From assembly GCA_963805305.1 (NCBI GenBank), contig CAWDTM010000003.1:620001-684000 (forward strand): a stretch of DNA of 64,000 nt. The letters are read 5' to 3'. Shown here one piece after another: positions 51,493-59,926 of the stretch (within the stretch, counting starts at the first letter, position 1; every line of letters starts with the position of its first letter). Source of the DNA: CAVXEH01 sp963805305. GTDB taxonomy: Bacteria; Chloroflexota; Limnocylindria; QHBO01. The position numbers were made by a program, and so were the translations under genes. The notes under the pieces were generated by a model. That model had not been told where the DNA came from, made no database searches, and saw only the letters and a program-made list of their open reading frames with translations.

Positions 51493-53712
51493 GTGAACCT
51501 GCTCATCATCCTCATCCCCGGGCTGCCAATCGTTGGCTTCCTGTTCACGGTCGTGTTCGGGTCCCGGCTGGACCGCGTGCCGGCGCATGGCGGTCATGGG
51601 CATGGCGGTCACGACCACGACGAGCACGAGACGGCCCACGCCCCGACGACGGGCGGGGCCCCCGACGGGCACGCCGTCGTCGACGAATCCCGCTTCCGCA
51701 CCATCCCCTCGGAGGAGGAGCAGGCCCGCACCTCACCGCATGCCGGGCACGCGGACGATCTTGCCAACTCCGAAGGCGCCGATGGCGTCATCCCGCCGGA
51801 CCTCGCCGACGGGCGCGGACAGGCCGGACACGTCGCCCCGGGCGAGCCGCGCCCGGTCTATCGCTCGTGGTGGCTGCCAACCGGGCTGGTGGGAATCGCC
51901 TGGGTCCTGGCCATGATCGTGTTCGTCAACGTGATCTTCGGCGGGAACACGTACCACGTGACGCTCTACGAGTGGATCGGGTCGGGTGACTTCCGGATCG
52001 ACATCGCCCTCTACGTCGACCAGCTGACCGCGATGCTCCTGCTGGTCGTGACCACGGTCGGCTTCCTCGTCCACGTCTACTCCATCGGCTACATGGACGG
52101 GGACCGGGGGATGTGGCGCTTCTTCGCCTACCTCAACCTGTTCATGTTCAGCATGCTGCTGCTCATCCTGGGCGACAACTACCTGATGCTCTTCGTGGGC
52201 TGGGAGGCGGTGGGGCTGTGCAGCTACGCGCTCATCGGCTTCTGGTACAAGAAGCCCTCCGCCGCGGGTGCCGCGAAGAAGGCGTTCATCGTCAACCGCA
52301 TTGGCGACTTCGGGTTCGCGCTGGGCGTGATGATGCTGTGGACCACGCTCGGGACGCTGAGCTTCACCGGCGTCTTCGACAAGATCGGGTCCCAGAGCGA
52401 GCTGACCGTCACCGTCATCGCGCTGCTCCTCTTTGCCGGCGCCATCGGCAAGAGCGCGCAGTTCCCGCTCCACGTCTGGCTGCCAGACGCCATGGAGGGC
52501 CCCACCCCGGTTTCCGCCCTGATCCACGCGGCGACCATGGTCAACGCGGGGGTCTACATGGTCGCCCGCTCGAACCCCATCTTCGCCCACGCCCCGACCG
52601 CCATGTTCATGGTGGCCGGCGTCGGGATCTTCACCGCCATCTTCGCGGCGGCCATCGCCCTGACCCAGAACGACATCAAGAAGGTGCTCGCCTACTCCAC
52701 GGTGAGCCAGCTGGCGTACATGTTCACCGGCCTTGGCGTCGGCGCCTGGGCAGCCGCCATCTTCCACCTGGTCAGCCACGGGTTCTTCAAGGGCCTGCTC
52801 TTCATGGGCTCCGGATCGGTGATCCACGGATCGGGCGGCGAGCAGGACATGCGGTTCCTGGGCGGCCTGCGCTCGAAGATGCGCTGGACCTACCTGACCA
52901 TGCTGATCGGCTCGCTGGCCCTGTCGGGCATTCCGCTCTTCGCCGGATTCTTCAGCAAGGACGAGATCCTGGGGGAGACGTTCAGCCGCGGCTACCTGAT
53001 CTTCTACCTGGTGGGGATCATCACCGCCTTCCTGACGGCCTTCTACACGTTCCGCATGATCTACATGACCTTCTTCGGCTCCTGGCGCGGCCCGGCGGAC
53101 GCCTGGCATCACGTCCACGAGAGCGCGGCGACCATGGTCGTGCCGCTCCAGATCCTCGCCATCCCCGCGGCGTTGGTGGGGCTGGCGCTGGGCATACCGC
53201 CCGAGTCGGGCCTGATCCACGGCTGGCTCTCCCCGGTCTTCGAGAAGTCCGAGGCGGCCGGCGTCCTGGCCGGCTCCCTTACCGCCGGCGGCCACGGGTT
53301 CGAGCTCTTCGGCATCAGCGGCCTGCTGCTCCTGGTGGGGGCCGGGGTTGGCGTGGCCGGTATCTGGCTTGCGCACCGCTGGTACGTGACGGATCCGGGC
53401 GCCCCGCGCCGCTTCGTGGCCGCCATCCCGCTGGGCCTTGGGCCCGGAATGTACGCCGCGAGCCTCAACAAGTACTACGTGGATGACCTCTACCAGCTCG
53501 TCTTCGCCCGGGGCGGCGTCCTCCTGGGCGAGGCGTTGTGGTGGTTCGACGCGAAGGTCATCGATGGTGCCGTGAACGGCGCCGGGTGGCTTGCCACCCG
53601 GATCGGCGGAGCCCTGCGCAAGGGCCAGACGGGCCGGATCGAGAACTACGGGCTGGGGATGGCCGCCGGCCTGATCCTGGTCCTCGTCTTCTACATCGTG
53701 GCGCTCCGATGA
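51493..53712 (+). CDS. nuoL: NADH-quinone oxidoreductase subunit L with His-rich insertion
   Basis: 739 residues, an antiporter-like proton-pumping subunit: YVDQLTAMLLLVVTTVGFLV, FVGWEAVGLCSYALIGFWY, PLHVWLPDAMEGPTPVSALI and NDIKKVLAYSTVSQLAYMF. Between the first and second helices is an extra stretch (about 29-122) rich in histidine and acidic residues, with seven histidines in 32-49 (HGGHGHGGHDHDEHETAH). That segment is unusual for NuoL and should lie in a loop. GTG start. Follows nuoK by six bases. Confidence 0.96.
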   Translation: MNLLIILIPGLPIVGFLFTVVFGSRLDRVPAHGGHGHGGHDHDEHETAHAPTTGGAPDGHAVVDESRFRTIPSEEEQARTSPHAGHADDLANSEGADGVIPPDLADGRGQAGHVAPGEPRPVYRSWWLPTGLVGIAWVLAMIVFVNVIFGGNTYHVTLYEWIGSGDFRIDIALYVDQLTAMLLLVVTTVGFLVHVYSIGYMDGDRGMWRFFAYLNLFMFSMLLLILGDNYLMLFVGWEAVGLCSYALIGFWYKKPSAAGAAKKAFIVNRIGDFGFALGVMMLWTTLGTLSFTGVFDKIGSQSELTVTVIALLLFAGAIGKSAQFPLHVWLPDAMEGPTPVSALIHAATMVNAGVYMVARSNPIFAHAPTAMFMVAGVGIFTAIFAAAIALTQNDIKKVLAYSTVSQLAYMFTGLGVGAWAAAIFHLVSHGFFKGLLFMGSGSVIHGSGGEQDMRFLGGLRSKMRWTYLTMLIGSLALSGIPLFAGFFSKDEILGETFSRGYLIFYLVGIITAFLTAFYTFRMIYMTFFGSWRGPADAWHHVHESAATMVVPLQILAIPAALVGLALGIPPESGLIHGWLSPVFEKSEAAGVLAGSLTAGGHGFELFGISGLLLLVGAGVGVAGIWLAHRWYVTDPGAPRRFVAAIPLGLGPGMYAASLNKYYVDDLYQLVFARGGVLLGEALWWFDAKVIDGAVNGAGWLATRIGGALRKGQTGRIENYGLGMAAGLILVLVFYIVALR

Positions 53713-53782
53713 TGACCGAGCCGAGCTCGAACACGCCCCCGGGGCGTCCACAGCGTCACGGCCTGCGGGAAGGGTTGGACGA

Positions 53783-55303
53783 ATGAACCTGCCGATCCTC
53801 TCCCTGGTCGTCTTCACGCCGCTCATCGGCGTCGCCGCCCTGATTGCGATCCCGGGCGACAACCACCGGGCCATCCGCGGGGTCGCACTCCTGGCCGCCC
53901 TGGTCAGCCTGGGCTTCAGCCTGGCCCTGCTGGGCTATCGGACCGATGGCGCCGAGTTCCAGTTCCTCGAGGACTACACCTGGATCCCGGCCTTCGGGAT
54001 GCGCTACACGATGGGCGTCGACGGGATTTCGACGGTCCTCGTGCTCCTCACCACGGTTCTCTCGGTGGTGGCCATCTTCTACTCGTTCGGCCCCATCCAG
54101 ACCCGGGTGAAGGAGTACTACGCCTCCATGCTCCTGCTCATGGTGGGCATGCTGGGCGTCTTCGTGTCCCTGGACCTCTTCCTGTTCTACGTCTTCTGGG
54201 AGATCAGCCTGATCCCGATGTACCTGGTGATCGGGATCTGGGGCGGTCCGCGGCGCATCTACGCGACGATGAAGTTCGTCGTCTACACGCTGGTCGGCTC
54301 GCTGCTGATGCTGGTGGCGATCCTGGCCATCGCCATCGCGCACGGCAACGACTCGGGCACCTTCACCTTCAGCTACCTGGCGCTGCGCGGTTTCGGCTAC
54401 GCGTCCGGCCTGCAGGCCCTGGCCTTCATCGCCTTCTTCCTGGCCTTCGCCATCAAGGTGCCCATGTGGCCGCTCCACACCTGGCTCCCCGATGCCCACG
54501 TGGAGGCGCCCACCGCCGGCTCCATCATCCTGGCCGGCGTGCTCCTGAAGCTGGGCGGCTACGGCTTCCTGCGCTTCGCGGTGCCGCTCCTTCCGGACGC
54601 CGCCAAGACGTACGCGCCGGTCATCATCGGCCTTGCCATCGTCGCGATCCTGTACGGCGCCCTGGTCGCCATGGTCCAGCCCGACCTCAAGAAGCTGGTC
54701 GCCTACTCCAGCGTCAGCCACATGGGCTTCGTGATGCTGGGTGTCTTCGTCTTCAACATGCAGGGCCTGCAGGGCGCCGTCTTCCAGATGGTCAGCCACG
54801 GAATCGTGACGGGAGCGCTCTTCCTGCTGGTGGGCGTCATCTACGAGCGGACGCACGACCGGTCGATCGCGCATATGGGCGGCCTGGCCGGCCGGCTGCC
54901 GCAGTACGCCGGGATCTTCGGCCTCTTCACCTTCGCCAGCGTGGGGCTCCCGGGCCTGTCGGGCTTCATCGGCGAGTTCCTGGTCATGCTGGGGGCGTTC
55001 CGGTTCAACGGCTACGTGGCGGCGGCCACCACCGTCGTCGTGATCCTCTCGGCGGTCTACATGCTCTGGATGTTCCAGCGCGTCTTCTTCACCGTGCCGT
55101 CCGACTGGATGCGCCGCTTCTGGCCCACGCTGACGGACATGAACCGCAACGAGTGGCTGGCGCTTGCGCCGCTCATCGTCCTCGTCGTGGGTCTCGGGGT
55201 CTTCCCGGGCCTGGTGCTGCACCTGACTGATGCTCCGGCCCAGCGAATCATCGACGCGGTCAACGGAGCAGGCGGCCTCACCGGCCTGACCCTGCCGTGG
55301 TGA
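53783..55303 (+). CDS. nuoM: NADH-quinone oxidoreductase subunit M
   Basis: 506 residues, fourteen helices. MGVDGISTVLVLLTTVLSVV, FWEISLIPMYLVIGIWGG, PLHTWLPDAHVEAPTAGSII and VQPDLKKLVAYSSVSHMGF identify the second antiporter-like subunit and its key Glu/Lys residues. It starts 70 bases after nuoL. That gap shows no obvious gene. Confidence 0.97.
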   Translation: MNLPILSLVVFTPLIGVAALIAIPGDNHRAIRGVALLAALVSLGFSLALLGYRTDGAEFQFLEDYTWIPAFGMRYTMGVDGISTVLVLLTTVLSVVAIFYSFGPIQTRVKEYYASMLLLMVGMLGVFVSLDLFLFYVFWEISLIPMYLVIGIWGGPRRIYATMKFVVYTLVGSLLMLVAILAIAIAHGNDSGTFTFSYLALRGFGYASGLQALAFIAFFLAFAIKVPMWPLHTWLPDAHVEAPTAGSIILAGVLLKLGGYGFLRFAVPLLPDAAKTYAPVIIGLAIVAILYGALVAMVQPDLKKLVAYSSVSHMGFVMLGVFVFNMQGLQGAVFQMVSHGIVTGALFLLVGVIYERTHDRSIAHMGGLAGRLPQYAGIFGLFTFASVGLPGLSGFIGEFLVMLGAFRFNGYVAAATTVVVILSAVYMLWMFQRVFFTVPSDWMRRFWPTLTDMNRNEWLALAPLIVLVVGLGVFPGLVLHLTDAPAQRIIDAVNGAGGLTGLTLPW

Positions 55304-55314
55304 GGCGCTAGGAA

Positions 55315-56778
55315 ATGGACTACTTCAACGAGCTCTTCCCGCTCCTGCCGGAGCTGATCCTGGCGGCAACCGCGCTCGTGATCATCACCGCAGACCTGTT
55401 CCTGCGCCGCGACCACAAGTGGATCCTCACCCCGCTGACGATCGTCGGGCTCGTGCTCACCGGCGTGAGCCTGCCCATCGTCTGGGACACCCCGGGCAAC
55501 CTGGTCTTCTCCGGCTTCTACCGGGTCGACAACCTGTCGCTCTTCATCAAGGGCGTGGCCGTGGGAATCGGGGTCCTGTCCGCGCTGTTCGGTCCGTCCT
55601 ACCTGCGGGTTCGCCGCCTGCCGCTGGGCGAGTTCAACGCCATCCTGGTCTTCGCCCTGATGGGTCTCTTCGCCCTGGCCAGCGCCAGCGATCTGATCAC
55701 CCTCTTCGTGGGCCTGGAGCTGATGGTCATGCCGGGCTACGTCCTGACCGGGTTCCACAAGACGGATCGCTACAGCAACGAGGGCGGGCTCAAGTACTTC
55801 CTCCTCGGCAGCTTCGCGAGCGCGATCCTGCTCTTCGGCATCAGCTGGACCTTCGGGCTCACCGGGACGACGCACCTGAGCGGGATCGCGACCGCGCTCG
55901 CCACCCGCGGCACGTCGCCCGGGCTGCTGGTCGCCATTGGCTTCCTCACGGTGGGCGCCACCTTCAAGGCCGCCGCGGTGCCGTTCCATTACTGGACCCC
56001 CGACGCCTACCAGGGCGCCCCCACCCCCATCACCGGATTCCTCTCCGTCGGCCCCAAGCTGGGGGCGTTCGCGCTCCTGATCCGGATCTTCGTGGATGGT
56101 CTCGGCACCATTCGTGCGGACTGGCTTGCGATCATGGCCGTCATTGCCGTGCTGACCATGACCGGCGGGAACATCGTCGCGCTGACCCAGTCCAACGTGA
56201 AGCGCATGCTCGCCTACTCGAGCATCGCCCACACCGGGTACATCCTGGCCGGGTTGGTGGCCTTCGCGGCTGGCACCGGCGCGGTGGCCACCCAGGGGAT
56301 CGAGTCCGTCCTCTTCTACCTCCTGGGCTACAGCGTCATGAACATCGCGGCCTTTGCCGTGGTGGGAATGCTCCAGCGCGACACGCACCGCTATGGCGGC
56401 ATCTCGAGCTTCGCCGGCCTGGCGCGCCGCGCACCCTGGCTGGCGGCGGCCATGGCGATCCTCATGCTGTCGCTCACCGGCATCCCGCCGACGGTCGGCT
56501 TTTTCGCCAAGCTCTACGTGCTCATCGCCACCGTCGACGCCGGGCTGGCGTGGCTGGCGGTGGCCATCGTCCTCAACGCGGCGCTGGGTGCCTTCTACTA
56601 CCTTCGGATCGTCGTGACCATGTACATGCGCGAGCCGGAGGACGACCCCGCGCCCATCGACAACGCGCTGACGGGCAACCTGGGGCTCGCCCTGTCGGTG
56701 ACCGGCGTCCTGGTCCTGGGCCTCTTCCCCGACACGATCCTGAGCCTGCTGCAGCGGACGCTGGGAACGATCTTCTAG
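55315..56778 (+). CDS. nuoN: NADH-quinone oxidoreductase subunit N
   Basis: 487 residues; YRVDNLSLFIKGVAVGIGVL, FVGLELMVMPGYVLTGF, FHYWTPDAYQGAPTPITGFL and LTQSNVKRMLAYSSIAHTGY are typical of the third antiporter-like subunit. AGGAA precedes the ATG. Last gene of the second nuo block, four bases before otsA. Confidence 0.97.
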   Translation: MDYFNELFPLLPELILAATALVIITADLFLRRDHKWILTPLTIVGLVLTGVSLPIVWDTPGNLVFSGFYRVDNLSLFIKGVAVGIGVLSALFGPSYLRVRRLPLGEFNAILVFALMGLFALASASDLITLFVGLELMVMPGYVLTGFHKTDRYSNEGGLKYFLLGSFASAILLFGISWTFGLTGTTHLSGIATALATRGTSPGLLVAIGFLTVGATFKAAAVPFHYWTPDAYQGAPTPITGFLSVGPKLGAFALLIRIFVDGLGTIRADWLAIMAVIAVLTMTGGNIVALTQSNVKRMLAYSSIAHTGYILAGLVAFAAGTGAVATQGIESVLFYLLGYSVMNIAAFAVVGMLQRDTHRYGGISSFAGLARRAPWLAAAMAILMLSLTGIPPTVGFFAKLYVLIATVDAGLAWLAVAIVLNAALGAFYYLRIVVTMYMREPEDDPAPIDNALTGNLGLALSVTGVLVLGLFPDTILSLLQRTLGTIF

Positions 56779-56782
56779 GGTC

Positions 56783-58387
56783 ATGGCCCAAAGGCCGCAC
56801 GGCGCCCAGCGAGACGCCGGAGCCGGAACCCCATCACCATCCTCTCAGCTGGAGGCTGCCGCTCGGCGCCTCCTGGATGGGCGCCGGCTCATCCTCGCCG
56901 CGAACCGGGGACCCATCAACTTCAGCGCCGCGGCGGACGGCTCGCTCCGGCCGCGGCGCGGCTCGGGCGGGGTCGTGACCGCCCTCTCCCAGGTCGGTGG
57001 GCAGGTGCCGCTGACCTGGGTCGCGGCCGCCATGGGCGAGGCAGACCGGCGCGCCGCGAAGGACCAGGCGCTGCTCGACGCGGCAGCTCCCGGCGACGAC
57101 CTGCGGCTGCGGTTCGCGACCGTATCGCGCGCGACGTTCGAGGCCGCCTACAACGTCATCGCCAATCCGCTGCTGTGGTTCCTCCAGCACGAGATGTGGA
57201 ACCTCCCGGAGCGGCCCATGGTCGGGACCGCGACGATGCGCGCCTGGCACGAGGGCTACGTGCCCCTGAACGAGGCCTTCGCGCGCGCGGTCCTCGACGA
57301 GGTCCCCGGCAGCGACCCCCGGCCGCGGATCATGCTCCACGACTACCACCTCTACCTGGCGGCGGAGCCGATCCGGGCCGCGCGACCCGACGCCGTGCTC
57401 AGCCACTTCACGCACATTCCGTGGCCGCCGTCGTCCATCTGGCAGGTCATGCCACCGGTGATCCGCGAGGCGATCTGCCGGGGGCTGCTCGCCAACGACG
57501 TCGTTGGCTTCCACACCGCGCGCTACGCGCACAACTTCCTGCGCAGTGTCGAGAGCTTCATCCCCGAGGCGACGGTGGACTATCGCCGGCAGACGGTGAT
57601 CCGCGACGGGCGGATGACCTACGTGCGCGCCTATCCGATCAGCATCGACGTGGCGGCCACCCGGCGAGCCGCGACCTCCCGGGCGGCGCGTCGGCGCGCG
57701 GAGGACCTGCTTGCCCAGGCGGCAGAGCAGGTCATCGTCCGCGTTGATCGGATGGAGCCGTCGAAGAACATCCTCCGCGGCTTCGCGGCCTTCGAAACGC
57801 TGATGGACCGGGAGCCGTCACTGCGCGGACGGGTCACCTTCCTTGCCTTCCTGGTCCCGTCCCGGACCAGCATCCGCGAGTACCGCGACTACGGACGCCA
57901 GGTGACCGATGCGGCGGACCGGCTCAACGCCCGCTTCTCGCGGGCCGGTCGCCCCGTGGTGCGCATCTTCTACGAGAACAACTACGCGCAGGCCCTGGCC
58001 GGCCTCTCGATCGCGGACCTCGTGCTCGTCAACCCGCTCATCGACGGCATGAACCTGGTGGCCAAGGAGGCGGTCGTGGTGAGCGAGCGGGATGCCGTCC
58101 TGGTTCTGTCGGAGACCGCCGGCGCCTACGACCAGATGGCCGATGGCGTCCTGGCGGTGGCCCCCGCCGACCTGGTGGGGACCGCCGATGCACTGGCCCG
58201 GGGGCTCGCCATGCCCCGGAAGGAGCGGCGGGAGCGGCTGGAGCGGCTGCGGACGGGCGTCGAACGGGAGGACGTGCGATGGTGGCTCCGGCGCCAGTTC
58301 GAGGACCTCGGACGCATCGCCGCCGGCACCGGCCCGCGGGCGCGCCCGCCGGGCGCGGGGTCGCGCGCCGTCAGGCCAAAGCGCTGA
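56783..58387 (+). CDS. otsA: Trehalose-6-phosphate synthase (GT20)
   Basis: 534 residues. LILAANRGPINF, MLHDYHLYLAAEPI, LSHFTHIPWPP, RVDRMEPSKNILRGF and LVNPLIDGMNLVAKEAVVVS are the donor and acceptor site motifs of GT20 enzymes, which join a nucleotide-activated glucose to glucose 6-phosphate. An N-terminal extension of about 30 residues and a Pro/Arg-rich tail are outside the core. It is four bases after nuoN with no ribosome site of its own, and its end overlaps the convergent otsB by 17 bases. Confidence 0.93.
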   Translation: MAQRPHGAQRDAGAGTPSPSSQLEAAARRLLDGRRLILAANRGPINFSAAADGSLRPRRGSGGVVTALSQVGGQVPLTWVAAAMGEADRRAAKDQALLDAAAPGDDLRLRFATVSRATFEAAYNVIANPLLWFLQHEMWNLPERPMVGTATMRAWHEGYVPLNEAFARAVLDEVPGSDPRPRIMLHDYHLYLAAEPIRAARPDAVLSHFTHIPWPPSSIWQVMPPVIREAICRGLLANDVVGFHTARYAHNFLRSVESFIPEATVDYRRQTVIRDGRMTYVRAYPISIDVAATRRAATSRAARRRAEDLLAQAAEQVIVRVDRMEPSKNILRGFAAFETLMDREPSLRGRVTFLAFLVPSRTSIREYRDYGRQVTDAADRLNARFSRAGRPVVRIFYENNYAQALAGLSIADLVLVNPLIDGMNLVAKEAVVVSERDAVLVLSETAGAYDQMADGVLAVAPADLVGTADALARGLAMPRKERRERLERLRTGVEREDVRWWLRRQFEDLGRIAAGTGPRARPPGAGSRAVRPKR

Positions 58388-59195
58388 GCGACCGCGCCAG
58401 CGAGGCAAGGAGGACGGCCATCTCCTGCGGGGAAGGCAGGACCACGTCTGCTGCCTCGGCGACGTCGGCCGGCACCTCGTGACCGCCGCCGACCCCGATC
58501 ACGGCCACGCGCAGCTCCCCGTTCCGTCGCATCGTCCGTGCCGCGTGGAACATATCCAGGTCCGTCACGTCGTCGCCGGCCACGAGCAGCCCGCGGAGCC
58601 CATGCCGGGCGACCACCGCCCGCACGGCGCTCCCCTTGTCGCCCAGGCCAACGGGCCGCAGCTCGAGTGCCATCCGGCCCCGCCGCAGCTCGAGCCCGCC
58701 ACCGACCACGGGTGCGAGGGCGGCGGTGATCGCCCGATCGGCGGCGGCAGGGTCGAAGGCACCCCGGAAGTGGATCGTCGCCGAGATCCCCTTGTCCTCG
58801 ACCCGGACGCCCGTCCCCAATCCATCGCCGAGGGTCTCGAGCGCCGCGCGCACCGCGCGCCTGGCCGCCACGAGCGCCGGGGTCAGGTCCGGCGCGGCGG
58901 CACCCGGCGCCAGCCACTCCAGCCCGTGGTTGCCGATCACGAGCAGGCGCTGCCCGACGGGGCCCAGGATTCCGCGCGCGTCCGCCGCCGCCCGTCCGGT
59001 GACGACACCCACCACCGCGAGGCGATCGACAAGGAGCCCCAGCGCCTCGAGCGCGGCGGCGACAGGGTGCACCGCGTGCGGCATGGCCGCGATGGGCGCC
59101 AGGGTCCCGTCGAGGTCGGTGAGGATCCCTGCCGGGCCGCCGGCGAGCGCCTCCACGGCACGCTCCAGGGCTCGCTCAGGATCAGTCTCGGTCAT
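58371..59195 (-). CDS. otsB: Trehalose-6-phosphate phosphatase
   Basis: 274-residue HAD phosphatase: ILTDLDGTLAPIA (nucleophile Asp), VVTGRAAAD, GNHGLEWL, VEDKGISATIHFR, and LLVAGDDVTDLDMF (metal site). It completes trehalose synthesis from the OtsA product. Pairing with otsA as convergent genes, not an operon, is uncommon. The ATG is only 20 bases from the start of the divergent sortase-like gene. Confidence 0.94.
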   Translation of the reverse strand: MTETDPERALERAVEALAGGPAGILTDLDGTLAPIAAMPHAVHPVAAALEALGLLVDRLAVVGVVTGRAAADARGILGPVGQRLLVIGNHGLEWLAPGAAAPDLTPALVAARRAVRAALETLGDGLGTGVRVEDKGISATIHFRGAFDPAAADRAITAALAPVVGGGLELRRGRMALELRPVGLGDKGSAVRAVVARHGLRGLLVAGDDVTDLDMFHAARTMRRNGELRVAVIGVGGGHEVPADVAEAADVVLPSPQEMAVLLASLARSLSALA

Positions 59196-59199
59196 CGGT

Positions 59200-59208
59200 T
59201 GCTAGACT
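59200..59208 (+). promoter_or_regulatory. Extended -10 promoter for leaderless sortase-like mRNA
   Basis: TGCTAGACT, with TAGACT ending seven bases before the GTG at 59216. No ribosome site fits in the gap. The same nine bases occur before nuoA. Confidence 0.55.
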
Positions 59209-59215
59209 CCCGTCC

Positions 59216-59926
59216 GTGCGTCGCCTCCTGACACCCGGTTTCGTGGTTCCACTGCTGCTCGCCGTCGTGGGAGCGGTCCTGATTATCGCGGGCCAGCTGA
59301 ACCTCGACCAGGGAACGGCCGGATCGAGCCTGCCTCCCATCGGCGAACCCACCCGCAGCCCATCGCCCGCGCCGACCGCGGTGCCATCGCTGCTGAGCCT
59401 GGAGGCGACGCCATCGGTCTCGCCCACGGCAAGCGCCACGCCGGACCCGCGCTGGGTGGCGACCCAGCTCCAGATCGCCTCCATCGGCATCAACATCAAG
59501 GTGCACGAGGCAACGACGGCCGCGCAGTGCGGCTTCCCCCCGGAGTACGACGCCTGGATCCTGTGCGGCGGGCAGGAGCCGGGACGCGGCGGAAACGCCT
59601 ACATCTTCGCCCACGCCCGTCGCGGCATGTTCCTTCCGCTCTGGAACGTCCAGCTGGGCGCGGAGATCAAGGTCCTGATGTCCGACGGGCAGGTGCTGGT
59701 CTACCGGGTGACGGAGGTCCATCCCAACGTGAGCTGCCCGGACACCCGCGAGCCGAAGATGCCCGCCAACCTCGAGCCGCTGGCGCTCAAGGACGCGGCC
59801 CCCGGCTGCAGCCAGGGGGTCTTCTGGACGAGCCCCGCGGACCACGAACGGCTCACCCTGCAGACCAGCCAGGGCTTCAACCGCAACTGGGGCGAGTTCA
59901 TCGTGGTGGCGGATCCGGTCGCCTGA
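59216..59926 (+). CDS. Sortase-like protein with Ser in place of catalytic Cys
   Basis: 236 residues with an N-terminal membrane anchor (about 8-28), a Pro/Ser/Thr linker (35-78) and a sortase beta-barrel. LQIASIGINIKVHE and NAYIFAHARRGMF (His133) match the sortase layout. The catalytic motif, normally T-L-x-T-C, reads LTLQTSQG, so the nucleophile position is Ser218; Arg223 follows. A normal transpeptidase is therefore doubtful. GTG start with a -10 box seven bases upstream. Its 3' end overlaps the convergent MFS gene by 29 bases. Confidence 0.78.
   Translation: MRRLLTPGFVVPLLLAVVGAVLIIAGQLNLDQGTAGSSLPPIGEPTRSPSPAPTAVPSLLSLEATPSVSPTASATPDPRWVATQLQIASIGINIKVHEATTAAQCGFPPEYDAWILCGGQEPGRGGNAYIFAHARRGMFLPLWNVQLGAEIKVLMSDGQVLVYRVTEVHPNVSCPDTREPKMPANLEPLALKDAAPGCSQGVFWTSPADHERLTLQTSQGFNRNWGEFIVVADPVA

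Noticed and set aside
51733..55222. Long minus-strand frames over nuoL and nuoM
   Set aside because: Asp/His/Glu-rich antisense of membrane helices.
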